The notes under the pieces are model-generated. The model saw only the letters and a program-made list of their open reading frames with translations, did not search any database and had not been told where the DNA came from. Shown piece after piece: positions 1 to 8,068 of a stretch of DNA of 64,000 nucleotides. The translations under genes were made by a program, and so were the position numbers. Position 1 is the first letter of the stretch. Every line of letters starts with the position of its first letter. The DNA comes from JBHYGK01 sp051859045 (GTDB lineage: Bacteria; Pseudomonadota; Gammaproteobacteria; Xanthomonadales; Xanthomonadaceae): contig JBHYGK010000023.1 in NCBI GenBank assembly GCA_051859045.1, positions 1 to 64,000 of the forward strand. Reading direction: 5' to 3'.

Positions 1-2
1 GG

Positions 3-1865
3 GCCCGGCCGGGCGCGGGCGCGCCGGCGCGCCTCGCGCCGCCGGACGGCCTGGCCGGGCTGCGCGGGCGCGCCGCGCAGCGCCTGGAGGCGCGGCTGCC
101 ACGGACCGGCGGCCGGATCGTGCGGGCGCTGGCGCTGGGCGATGTCCGCGGGCTCGAGGAGCGCGACTGGGACCTGCTGCGCGCGCTCGGCCTGACCCAC
201 CTGGTCGCGATCTCCGGCTTCCACGTTGGCCTCGTCGCCGGCGCCGGCGCGCTGGCGGCGCGGATCGTCTGGTGGCTGCTGCCGGGGCTGGGCCTGCGCT
301 GCCCGCGCACGCTCGCCGCGGCGGTGGCCGCCGCGGCCGCGGCCGCCGGCTACACCGTGCTCGCCGGCGCGGCGCTGCCGACGGTGCGCACCGCGCTGAT
401 GATCGCGGTGGCGCTGCTGGTGCGCCTGCTGCGGCAGCGGGGCGGCGGGCCCCAGGCGCTGGCGCTCGCGGCACTCGTGCTGCTCGCCGGCGACCCGCTG
501 GCGGTACTGGCGCCCGGGTTCTGGCTGAGCGTGCTCGGCGTGGGCTGGCTGATGCTGTGCGTCGGCGACGCGCGCGGGCTGGGCGCGCGGGCCCTGGCCT
601 TCCTGCGCGCGCAGTGGGTGGCCAGCCTCGGCCTGCTGCCGCTGGGCTTGGCCTGGTTCGGCCAGCTCGCCCTCGTCGGCCCGCTGGTGAACCTCGTCGC
701 GATCCCGGTCGTGAGCCTGCTGCTCGTGCCGGCCTGCCTGCTGGGCACCGCGGGCCTGCTGGCGGGTGTGCCCGGCGCGGGCGCGCTGCTCGACGCCGCG
801 GCGGCTGCCGTCGAGCGCGCCTGGCCGGCGATGGCCTGGCTCGCCGAGCATCCGGGCACGCTGTGGTGGGGCGCGCAGGCCCCGCGCTGGGCCCTGCCGC
901 TGGCGCTGCTCGGGCTGGCGTGGATGCTCGCGCCGCGCGGGCTGCCCGCGCGGCCGCTGGGGCTCGCGCTGTGCCTGCCGCTGCTGTGGCCGCGGCTCGA
1001 CCTGCCGGGTCCCGGCGAGGCGCGCATCGACGTGCTCGACGTGGGGCAGGGCAACGCGGTGCTGGTCCGGACCGCGGGGCACGCGCTGCTGGTGGACGCC
1101 GGGCCCGCGTCGCCCCGGGGCGCCGACCTCGGCGCGCAGGTGGTGTTGCCGGCGCTGCGCGCGCTCGGCGTGCGCCGGCTGGACGGCCTGCTGCTGAGCC
1201 ACCACGACGCCGACCACGCCGGCGGCGCGGCCGCGGTGCTGGCGGGCCTGCCGGTCGAGCGCTGGATGGCGCCGGCCGGCGCGCCGCTGCCGGCCGCGGT
1301 GCGCGCCCATCCGGGCGGCGCCTGCGTGGCGGGCCAGCACTGGGACTGGGACGGGGTGGCGTTCGCGGTGCTGCATCCCACGCCCGGGCTGCCCTACCTC
1401 GGCAACGAGAGCAGCTGCGTGCTGCGGATCGAGGCGGCGGGCAGCGCGCTGCTGCTCACCGGCGACATCGGCGAGGTCATCGAGGCGCGGCTGCGCCGCC
1501 GCGACGCCGCGGCCCTGCGCGCGGACGCGGTGCTGGTGCCCCACCACGGTAGCGCGGGCTCGTCCTCGCGCGCGCTGGTGGTGGCCAGCGGCGCGCGGCT
1601 GGCGCTGGTGTCGGCCGCGCACGGCCGCCGGGGCGGGCTGCCGCGGCCGGAGGTGGTGCGGCGCTGGCGCGAGGGCGGGGCGGAGGTCTTGAGCACCGGC
1701 GAGGGCGGGGCGCTGGTGCTGCACCTGCCGCGCGCGCCAGGCGCGCCGCCCGAGGCCTACCGCGCGCGCCACCGGCGGCTCTGGCACGCGCCCGGGGCCA
1801 CGGCGGCTGGGCCGGCGGCGGCGCCCGCGGGTATGCTAGGCGCCCCTGATGCACCCCCGAGGTGA
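3..1865 (+). CDS. comEC: DNA internalization protein ComEC/Rec2, 5' end outside the window
   Basis: Inner-membrane channel that carries single-stranded DNA into the cytoplasm during natural transformation. The frame is open from the left edge (base 3) to a TGA at 1863-1865, so the true start is outside; a GTG at 120 is an internal codon. About 620 residues are visible. First comes the competence domain with many hydrophobic helices, and the motif AISGFHVGL near bases 208-234. Then follows a metallo-beta-lactamase-like periplasmic domain with GQGNAVLV (about 1045), SHHDADHAGG (about 1197) and PHHGSAGSSS (about 1540), the usual ComEC C-terminal fold. The N-terminal OB-fold part is missing only because of the window edge. 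The exbB gene follows after 3 bases. Identification is firm; competence of this organism is inference. Confidence 0.93.
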   Translation, partial: ARPGAGAPARLAPPDGLAGLRGRAAQRLEARLPRTGGRIVRALALGDVRGLEERDWDLLRALGLTHLVAISGFHVGLVAGAGALAARIVWWLLPGLGLRCPRTLAAAVAAAAAAAGYTVLAGAALPTVRTALMIAVALLVRLLRQRGGGPQALALAALVLLAGDPLAVLAPGFWLSVLGVGWLMLCVGDARGLGARALAFLRAQWVASLGLLPLGLAWFGQLALVGPLVNLVAIPVVSLLLVPACLLGTAGLLAGVPGAGALLDAAAAAVERAWPAMAWLAEHPGTLWWGAQAPRWALPLALLGLAWMLAPRGLPARPLGLALCLPLLWPRLDLPGPGEARIDVLDVGQGNAVLVRTAGHALLVDAGPASPRGADLGAQVVLPALRALGVRRLDGLLLSHHDADHAGGAAAVLAGLPVERWMAPAGAPLPAAVRAHPGGACVAGQHWDWDGVAFAVLHPTPGLPYLGNESSCVLRIEAAGSALLLTGDIGEVIEARLRRRDAAALRADAVLVPHHGSAGSSSRALVVASGARLALVSAAHGRRGGLPRPEVVRRWREGGAEVLSTGEGGALVLHLPRAPGAPPEAYRARHRRLWHAPGATAAGPAAAPAGMLGAPDAPPR

Positions 1866-1868
1866 CGC

Positions 1869-2555
1869 GTGCTGGACCTGATCATCGCCGGCGGCTGGGT
1901 GATGTTGCCCCTCGTCGTGCTGTCGCTACTGGCCACCGGCATCGTCGCCGAGCGCTTCTGGACCCTGCGCCGCAAGCAGGTGCTCCCGGCCGGCCTCGGC
2001 GACGAGGTCCGCGCCTGGGCCGCCCGCCGCCAGCTCGACCCCGCCCACATCGACGCGCTGCGCCGCACCTCGCCGCTGGGCGAGCTGCTGGCGGCCGCGC
2101 TCGACGTGCGCCAGCGCCCGCGCGACCAGATCAAGGAGCGCCTCGAGGACGTGGGTCGCCACCTCGTCCACCAGATGGAGCGCTTCCTCAACACGCTCGG
2201 CACGATCGCCGCGGTCACGCCGCTGCTGGGCCTGCTGGGCACCGTGTTCGGCATGATCGAGATGTTCCTCGAGATCGTCGGCGCGGGGCTCGGCGACGCC
2301 AACCGGCTGGCCGGCGGCATCGGCCAGGCGCTGGTGAGCACCGCGGCGGGCCTGTGCGTGGCCATCCCGGCGCTGATGTTCCACCGCTACTTCCGCGGCC
2401 GCATCCAGGCCTACGTGGTCGAGATGGAGAAGCAGGCCATCGCGCTCGTCGACACCCTCGACGCCGGTGGCCGCGCGCCCTCGCCGCCGCCCGCCGCGGG
2501 CGCGCCCGCCCCGGCGGCCCCGGCCGCGCCGCCCGCCCGGGGGCGCGGCGCCTGA
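1869..2555 (+). CDS. exbB: MotA/TolQ/ExbB-type proton channel subunit
   Basis: Inner-membrane proton-channel subunit of a Ton/Tol-like energising complex, 228 residues. A first membrane helix lies at about residues 8-28, a cytoplasmic loop follows, and two further helices at about 110-135 and 155-180 carry the family pattern TPLLGLLGTVFGMIEMF and GLCVAIPALMFHRYF. The C-terminus is Ala/Pro rich. GTG at 1869 is taken as start; it is 3 bases after the comEC stop. The stop TGA overlaps the ATG of the ExbD-like gene (TGATG), so the two are translationally coupled. In Xanthomonadaceae this exbB-exbD pair precedes msbA-lpxK. Its physiological partner (a TonB or another envelope protein) is not shown here. 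TolQ rather than ExbB function is possible. Confidence 0.88.
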   Translation: MLDLIIAGGWVMLPLVVLSLLATGIVAERFWTLRRKQVLPAGLGDEVRAWAARRQLDPAHIDALRRTSPLGELLAAALDVRQRPRDQIKERLEDVGRHLVHQMERFLNTLGTIAAVTPLLGLLGTVFGMIEMFLEIVGAGLGDANRLAGGIGQALVSTAAGLCVAIPALMFHRYFRGRIQAYVVEMEKQAIALVDTLDAGGRAPSPPPAAGAPAPAAPAAPPARGRGA

Positions 2556-2983
2556 TGAAGCTGTCCTCGTCCCCCGCCGGCGCCGACGAGCCCGAGATCA
2601 ACCTCGTCTCGCTGATCGACGTGGTGTTCTGCATCATCATCTTCCTGGTCGTCTCGACCACCTTCGACACCCGCTCCGCGCTCAAGCTCACGCTGCCGCG
2701 GGTCGAGGCGAGCGCGCCGCTGGAGGCGGTGGAGCCGCTGGTGGTGGTCGTGGACGCCGAGGGCCGCTTCTTCGTCGGCGCCAACGAGGTGCTGGGCCGC
2801 GACGGCCGGTCGCTGCGCGAGGCCATCGCCGAGGTCGCCGGCGCCGACCGCTCCCGCCAGGTCGTGGTGCGCGCCGACGCGCGCGCCGAGACCCAGGCCA
2901 CCATGACCGCGCTCGACGCGCTCACCCAGCTCGGTTTCGAGCGCGTGTCGTTCGCCACGATGCCGGTGGAGGCCGCCGAGTGA
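2555..2983 (+). CDS. exbD: ExbD/TolR family protein
   Basis: Partner of the ExbB-like protein, 142 residues. There is a short cytoplasmic N-terminus, one membrane helix at about residues 20-42 preceded by the signature EINLVSLIDVVF (its Asp is the protonatable residue of ExbD/TolR), then a periplasmic domain with the late motif VVVRADARAETQATMTALDALTQLGFERV. The ATG at 2555 overlaps the exbB stop, and its own TGA at 2981-2983 overlaps the GTG start of msbA. Length is normal for the family. The pair probably energises transport across the envelope; which TonB-dependent receptor or Tol system it serves cannot be told from this window. Confidence 0.88.
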   Translation: MKLSSSPAGADEPEINLVSLIDVVFCIIIFLVVSTTFDTRSALKLTLPRVEASAPLEAVEPLVVVVDAEGRFFVGANEVLGRDGRSLREAIAEVAGADRSRQVVVRADARAETQATMTALDALTQLGFERVSFATMPVEAAE

Positions 2984-4728
2984 GTCGCCGCATGGGCACC
3001 TGGGCCACCTATGGCCGCCTGCTCGGCTATACCCGGCCTTACCGCTGGCTGCTGGGCGTCGCGGTGCTGGGCATGGTGATCGAGGCCGCCGCCGGCGCCT
3101 ACTTCGCCTCGCTGATGGACCCGCTGGTCACCACCGGCTTCGTCAATCCCACCCCGGGCTCGGGCGAGCGCCTGGCGCTGATCATCGTCGGGCTGTTCCT
3201 GGCCCGCGGCCTGGCCACGTTCGCCACCGACTACGGCATGGCCCGCGTGGGCCGCAGCGTGGTGCGCGACCTGCGCCAGGCGATGCTGGCGAAGTTCCTG
3301 CGCCTGCCCAGCCGCGACTTCGACGCCGAGCCGGTGCCGGTGATGGTCTCGCGCCTGAACTACGACACCGAGCAGGTGGCCCAGGCCAGCACCGACGCGC
3401 TGAAGGTGATCGTCACCGACACCCTGCTGATCATCGGCCTGATCGGCGTGATGCTGTGGCACTCGCCGCTGCTGACGCTGACGATGTTCGTGATCGGCCC
3501 GCTGATCGGCGGCATCGTCGCGGTCGTGGGGCGGCGCTACCGCAAGCTCAACGTCGGCATCCAGGAGGGCGTGGGGCACATGTCCCACCAGGCCGAGCAG
3601 GTGCTCGCGGCCCAGCAGGAAGTGAAGGTCTACGGCGCCCAGGACAGCGAGCTGGGCCGCTACGCGCGCATCGCCAACCGCCTGCTCGGCCTGCAGCTCA
3701 AGGTCGAGACCACGCGCGGGCTGTCCTCGGCGCTGGTGCAGCTGCTGGCGGCGCTCGCGCTCGCGGTCATCGTCGCGGTCGCCTCGCGCGAGGCCCTGGC
3801 CGGCAGGCTCGACGCCGGCGCGTTCATGGCGGTGATGTTCGCGATGATGGCCCTGCTGCCCTCGCTCAAGCGCATCACCACCGTGCAGAGCGCGATCGCC
3901 CGCGGCCTCGCCGCGGCCGAGCGCATCTTCGGCGTCCTCGACGCGGTCGAGGAGCCCGACGGCGGCGCGCAGCCGCTGGCGCGCGCGCGCGGCGAGCTCG
4001 AGTTCCGCGGCGTCGGGCTGCGCTACGCCGGCCAGGACCACCCGGCGCTCGACGGGATCAGCTTCACCGCCCGCCCCGGCACGGTCACCGCGATCGTCGG
4101 CCGCTCGGGCTCGGGCAAGTCCACGCTGGTGCGCCTGATCCCGCGCTTCTACGACCCCGACCAGGGCCAGGTGCTGCTCGACGGCCGCCCGCTCTCGGAC
4201 TACCGGCTCGTCGACCTGCGCCGCCAGGTCGGCCTGGTCGGGCAGAAGGTGATGCTGTTCGACGACTCGGTCGCGGCCAACATCGCCTACGGGGCCGTCG
4301 GCGCCGACGCCGGCCGGGTCCGCGCCGCGGCCGAGGACGCCAACGCCTGGGAATTCATCCAGCGCCTGCCGGGCGGGCTCGAGGCGCACATCGGCGAGAA
4401 CGGCGGGCGGCTCTCCGGCGGCCAGCGCCAGCGCCTCGCGATCGCCCGCGCCGTGCTCAAGGACGCGCCGGTGCTGATCCTCGACGAGGCCACCGCGGCG
4501 CTCGACAACGAGTCCGAGCGCCTCGTGCAGGCCGCGCTCGACCGCCTCGTGCCCGACCGCACCACGCTGGTCATCGCGCATCGCCTCTCGACCATCGAGC
4601 ACGCCGACCAGGTGCTGGTGCTCGACGCCGGCAAGCTGGTGGAGCAGGGCACGCACGCCGAGCTGCTCGCCCGCGGCGGGCTCTACACCCACCTGCACCG
4701 CATGCAGTTCCGCGAGGCCGACGCATGA
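2980..4728 (+). CDS. msbA: Lipid A export ATP-binding/permease protein MsbA
   Basis: Homodimeric ABC exporter that flips core-lipid A across the inner membrane, 582 residues. The N-terminal half has six membrane helices (about 20-320). The nucleotide-binding half shows Walker A GRSGSGKST, signature LSGGQRQR and Walker B VLILDEATAALD, then the H-loop IAHRLST. I chose GTG 2980 over ATG 2992 because GGAGG lies at 2968-2972, seven bases upstream, and because GTGA overlaps with the preceding stop are common here. The stop overlaps the lpxK ATG (ATGA at 4725-4728). Position before lpxK and kdsB supports lipid A transport rather than a drug-type exporter. Confidence 0.95.
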   Translation: MSRRMGTWATYGRLLGYTRPYRWLLGVAVLGMVIEAAAGAYFASLMDPLVTTGFVNPTPGSGERLALIIVGLFLARGLATFATDYGMARVGRSVVRDLRQAMLAKFLRLPSRDFDAEPVPVMVSRLNYDTEQVAQASTDALKVIVTDTLLIIGLIGVMLWHSPLLTLTMFVIGPLIGGIVAVVGRRYRKLNVGIQEGVGHMSHQAEQVLAAQQEVKVYGAQDSELGRYARIANRLLGLQLKVETTRGLSSALVQLLAALALAVIVAVASREALAGRLDAGAFMAVMFAMMALLPSLKRITTVQSAIARGLAAAERIFGVLDAVEEPDGGAQPLARARGELEFRGVGLRYAGQDHPALDGISFTARPGTVTAIVGRSGSGKSTLVRLIPRFYDPDQGQVLLDGRPLSDYRLVDLRRQVGLVGQKVMLFDDSVAANIAYGAVGADAGRVRAAAEDANAWEFIQRLPGGLEAHIGENGGRLSGGQRQRLAIARAVLKDAPVLILDEATAALDNESERLVQAALDRLVPDRTTLVIAHRLSTIEHADQVLVLDAGKLVEQGTHAELLARGGLYTHLHRMQFREADA

Positions 4729-5750
4729 GCGACGCCCGCGGCGCCTGGCTGGCGGAGCGCTGGTTCGGCGGCACCCCGCCCGAGCTCCGGCTGCGCCTGC
4801 TCTCCACCGCCTACGGCGTGGCCACCGGGCTGCGCCGCCGCGCCTACGCCTGGGGCCTGCTGCCCTCGCACCGCATCCCCGCGCCGGTGCTGGTGGTCGG
4901 CAACCTGATCGTCGGCGGCGCCGGCAAGACCCCGCTCACCGTCGCGCTGGCCCAGGGCCTGCGCGAGCGCGGCTGGCGCCCCGGCGTGGTCAGCCGCGGC
5001 TACGGCCGACTCGGCCACGGCCCGGTGCAGGTCGAGGACGACACCCCGCCGGAGGCCTGCGGCGACGAGCCGCTGCTGATCCGCCGCCGCACCGGCGTGC
5101 CCGTGCGCGTCGACCGCGACCGCGTGGCGGCGGCCCGCGCGCTGGTGGCCCAGGGCTGCAACCTGGTGCTCGCCGACGACGGCCTGCAGCACTACCGCCT
5201 GGCCCGCGACCTCGAGATCGAGGTCGTCGACGGCCTGCGCCGCTACGGCAACGGCCGGCTGCTGCCGGCGGGCCCGCTGCGCGAGCCGATCGCGCGCGGC
5301 GCGCGCTGCGCGCTGCGGGTCGCCAACGGCGGGCTGGCCAACGAGGGCGAGCTGCCGATGCACCTGCTGCCGGGCATGGTCACCCCGCTCGACGGCCGCC
5401 CGGCGGTGCCGCTGGCGGCGCTGCAGGGCCGGCGCGTGCACGCGGTGGCCGGCATCGGCCATCCGCAGCGCTTCTTCCAGATGCTGCGCGACGCGGGCCT
5501 GCAGGTGATCGAGCATGCCTTCCCCGACCACCACCCCTTCACCCCGGCCGAGCTGGCCTTCGCCGACGGCCTGCCGGTGCTGCTGACCGAGAAGGACGCG
5601 GTGAAGCTGCCGCCCGGCCAGGTCCGCAACCTCGCCTACATCCCGGTCGACGCCGCGCTCCCGGCGGAGTTCTGGCGCCGCCTGCAGCAGCTGCTGGCCG
5701 CGCTCGGCCCGGCCCCGCCCCGCGAGACCCCGCATGTCCACCCCGCCTGA
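4725..5750 (+). CDS. lpxK: Tetraacyldisaccharide 4'-kinase LpxK
   Basis: Phosphorylates the 4' position of the tetraacyl-disaccharide-1-phosphate lipid A precursor at the cytoplasmic face of the inner membrane. It has 341 residues, typical length. The N-terminus carries the membrane-associating helix region; the P-loop is VGNLIVGGAGKTPLTVAL near residues 55-72. Further family segments are VVSRGYGR, DEPLLIRRR and LADDGLQHYRL. The ATG overlaps the msbA stop by four bases, and the 3' end overlaps kdsB by 17 bases. This tight packing implies one transcript for late lipid A and KDO supply. Confidence 0.96.
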   Translation: MSDARGAWLAERWFGGTPPELRLRLLSTAYGVATGLRRRAYAWGLLPSHRIPAPVLVVGNLIVGGAGKTPLTVALAQGLRERGWRPGVVSRGYGRLGHGPVQVEDDTPPEACGDEPLLIRRRTGVPVRVDRDRVAAARALVAQGCNLVLADDGLQHYRLARDLEIEVVDGLRRYGNGRLLPAGPLREPIARGARCALRVANGGLANEGELPMHLLPGMVTPLDGRPAVPLAALQGRRVHAVAGIGHPQRFFQMLRDAGLQVIEHAFPDHHPFTPAELAFADGLPVLLTEKDAVKLPPGQVRNLAYIPVDAALPAEFWRRLQQLLAALGPAPPRETPHVHPA

Positions 5751-6516
5751 CGCCGGCGACTTCATCGTCGCCATCCCCGCGCGCTTCGGCGCCTCGCGCC
5801 TGCCCGGCAAGCCGCTGCGCCCGATCGGCGGGGCCCCGATGGTGCTGCGCGTCGCCGAGCGCGCGCTGGCCGCGGGCGCCCGCGAGGTGGTCGTCGCCAC
5901 CGACGACGCGCGCATCGCCGAGGCCCTGGCCGGCACCCCGGTCACCGTCTGCATGACCGATCCCGCCCACGCCTCCGGCACCGACCGCCTCGCCGAGTGC
6001 GCGCGGACGCTCGGCTGGGCCGACGACGCGGTGGTCGTGAACCTGCAGGGCGACGAGCCGTTCGCGCCCCCGGAGGGCATCCGCGCGGTGGCGGCGCTGC
6101 TGCGCCGCTCCGGCGCCGAAATGGCCACGCTGGTGGCGCCGGCGGTCGACCTCGACGTCGTGTTCGATCCCAACGTGGTGAAGGTGGTGATGGACGCCGC
6201 CGGCGACGCGCGCTATTTCAGCCGCGCCCCGATCCCGTGGGAGCGCGACCGCTTCGTCCGCGAGCGGCTCGGCGACGCCCCGTCGCACTGGCGCCACATC
6301 GGCCTCTACGCCTACACCGCGGGCTACCTGCAGCGCTTCAGCGCGCTGCCGCCGGGGCGGCTCGAGCAGCTGGAGTCGCTCGAGCAGCTGCGCGCGCTCG
6401 AGCACGGCGCGCGGATCGCCGTGATGCCCACCCCGGTGCCGTTCCCGCCCGGCGTCGACACCCCCGAGGACCTCGCGCGCGCCGAGCGCCGCTGGGCCGA
6501 GGGCGGCGCGGGCTGA
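5734..6516 (+). CDS. kdsB: 3-deoxy-manno-octulosonate cytidylyltransferase (CMP-KDO synthetase)
   Basis: Activates KDO with CTP to give CMP-KDO for lipopolysaccharide inner-core assembly; cytosolic, 260 residues. The nucleotide-binding start IPARFGASRLPGKPL, the segment VVVATDDARI, and NLQGDEPF are characteristic of KdsB. The ATG at 5734 lies inside the 3' end of lpxK (17-base overlap), which couples two LPS genes. Downstream 6517-6625 is a 109-base GC-rich gap with no gene. Confidence 0.96.
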   Translation: MSTPPDAGDFIVAIPARFGASRLPGKPLRPIGGAPMVLRVAERALAAGAREVVVATDDARIAEALAGTPVTVCMTDPAHASGTDRLAECARTLGWADDAVVVNLQGDEPFAPPEGIRAVAALLRRSGAEMATLVAPAVDLDVVFDPNVVKVVMDAAGDARYFSRAPIPWERDRFVRERLGDAPSHWRHIGLYAYTAGYLQRFSALPPGRLEQLESLEQLRALEHGARIAVMPTPVPFPPGVDTPEDLARAERRWAEGGAG

Positions 6517-6625
6517 GGCCTCCCCGCCCGCGGGCGGGCCCGGGCGTCGCGACGGGGCCAGCGCGCCGCCCGTCGCGGGGCGCGGGCCGGCATACTCCGC
6601 GGGCCCCCCGATCGCAGGACCGCCC

Positions 6626-8068
6626 ATGAGTCCCCCCGCCAAGGCCCCCGCCGCCCCGCCGTCCGTCGAGCTGCCCGGCGCGCTCGAATGGCTCAACGCG
6701 CCGCCGCAGTCGCTGCGCGCGCTGCGCGGCCAGGTCGTCGTGGTGGGCGCGTTCAACAGCGGCTCGGCCTGGAGCGAGACCTTCCTCGACGCGCTGGGCC
6801 TGCTGCAGTCGCGCTTCCCCGACACCGTGCGCGTGCTCGGCCTGCACCTGCCGAAGTACGCCGCCGAGCGCGACGCCGGCACCGCCCTGAAGGCGGTCAA
6901 CCGGCTCGAGCTGGGCTTCCCGGTCGCGCACGACCCGCAGTGGGCGGGCTGGCGCGCGCTGGGCTTCACGGCCTGGCCGAGCGCCGCGCTGATCGACCAT
7001 CGCGGCGTGCTGCGCGAGATCCTGGTCGGCGACGGCCAGGCCGCGACCTTGGCCAGCCGCGTCGAGGCGCTGGTGGACGAGGGCGCGGTGGGCGTGCGCG
7101 ACGGCGCGCGCGGGCACCTGCTGCGCTCGCCGGAGCCCGACGGGGCGCTGCGCTTCCCCTCCGGCCTCGCCCTCGCGGGCGAGCGCCTGTACGTGGCCGA
7201 CACCGGCCACCACCGCGTGCTCGAGCTCGCGCTCGACGGCCGCATCGTCCGCAGCTTCGGCAGCGGCCATCCCGATTTCCTCGACGGCCCGCCGGACGAG
7301 GCCGCGTTCCGCCGCCCGCGCGCCGTCGCCGCGGGCCGCGAGGCGATCTTCGTCGCCGACGCCGGCAACCACGCGCTGCGCCTGATCGACCTGCGCAGCG
7401 GCGCCGTGCGCACCCTCATCGGCCACGGCCAGCCCGGCACGCCGCGCGAGGGCAAGGTCGAGGACCCGCGCGAGACCAGCCTGCATGCGCCCTGGGGCGT
7501 GGCCGCCACCGCCGACCAGGTCTTCCTGGCGCTCGCCGGCGAGCAGCAGCTCTGGCGCTACGACCTCGCCTCGGGCCGCCTGCAGCGGCTGGCGGGCAGC
7601 GGCCGCTTCGCGCTCGAGGACGGCGTCGGCGCCGAGGCGTCGTTCGGCCAGCCGGCCGGCCTCGCGCTGGTCCACCAGTCCCTCTACAGCGCCGACGCGG
7701 GCGCCTCGGCGATCCGCCAGGTCCAGCTCGGCAGCGCCACGGTGAACACCCTGCTGGGGCAGGGGCCGTGGACCCACGGCGACGCGGACGGCGTCCGCGG
7801 CCATGCGCTGCTGGCCGGCCCGGTCGCGGTCGCCGGCGAGCCCGGCGCCCCGGTGCTGTGGATCGCGGACGCCGGCAACCGCAGCCTGCGCCGGCTCAAG
7901 CTGGGCGGCGGCGACCTGCAGACCCTGGCGCTCGACGCGCGCCTGCAGCGCCCGGCGGGCCTCGCCGTCGCCGACGGCGTGCTCTGGGCCACCGACGCCG
8001 ACGCCCACGCGCTGTGGCGCATCGACACCGCGACCGGGCACGCCGAGCGGGTGGCCGTGGGGGGCTGA
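6626..8068 (+). CDS. NHL-repeat protein with degenerate thioredoxin-like N-terminus
   Basis: 480 residues with no signal peptide. Residues about 20-155 have a thioredoxin-fold look (VVVVGAFNSGSAWSETF, then GLHLPKY, then GFTAWPSAALID), but the place where a CxxC would sit reads NSGSAWS, so redox activity through two cysteines is unlikely. The rest contains at least five NHL beta-propeller repeats with the recurring pattern FPSGLALAGERLYVADTGHHRV or FVADAGNHALR. The architecture resembles NHLRC2-type proteins. Its TGA overlaps the uvrC ATG (TGATG). The function is unknown; the propeller is probably a protein-binding or scaffold domain. The family call is from pattern and domain order only. Confidence 0.8.
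   Translation: MSPPAKAPAAPPSVELPGALEWLNAPPQSLRALRGQVVVVGAFNSGSAWSETFLDALGLLQSRFPDTVRVLGLHLPKYAAERDAGTALKAVNRLELGFPVAHDPQWAGWRALGFTAWPSAALIDHRGVLREILVGDGQAATLASRVEALVDEGAVGVRDGARGHLLRSPEPDGALRFPSGLALAGERLYVADTGHHRVLELALDGRIVRSFGSGHPDFLDGPPDEAAFRRPRAVAAGREAIFVADAGNHALRLIDLRSGAVRTLIGHGQPGTPREGKVEDPRETSLHAPWGVAATADQVFLALAGEQQLWRYDLASGRLQRLAGSGRFALEDGVGAEASFGQPAGLALVHQSLYSADAGASAIRQVQLGSATVNTLLGQGPWTHGDADGVRGHALLAGPVAVAGEPGAPVLWIADAGNRSLRRLKLGGGDLQTLALDARLQRPAGLAVADGVLWATDADAHALWRIDTATGHAERVAVGG

Noticed and set aside
2215..4698. Very long open frame on the minus strand opposite msbA, and many similar ones (for example opposite comEC, kdsB, uvrC, rne and the RND permeases)
   Set aside because: Extreme GC content removes stop codons from all frames. 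The translations are low-complexity Arg/Ala/His-rich, and each lies over a recognised gene on the other strand.
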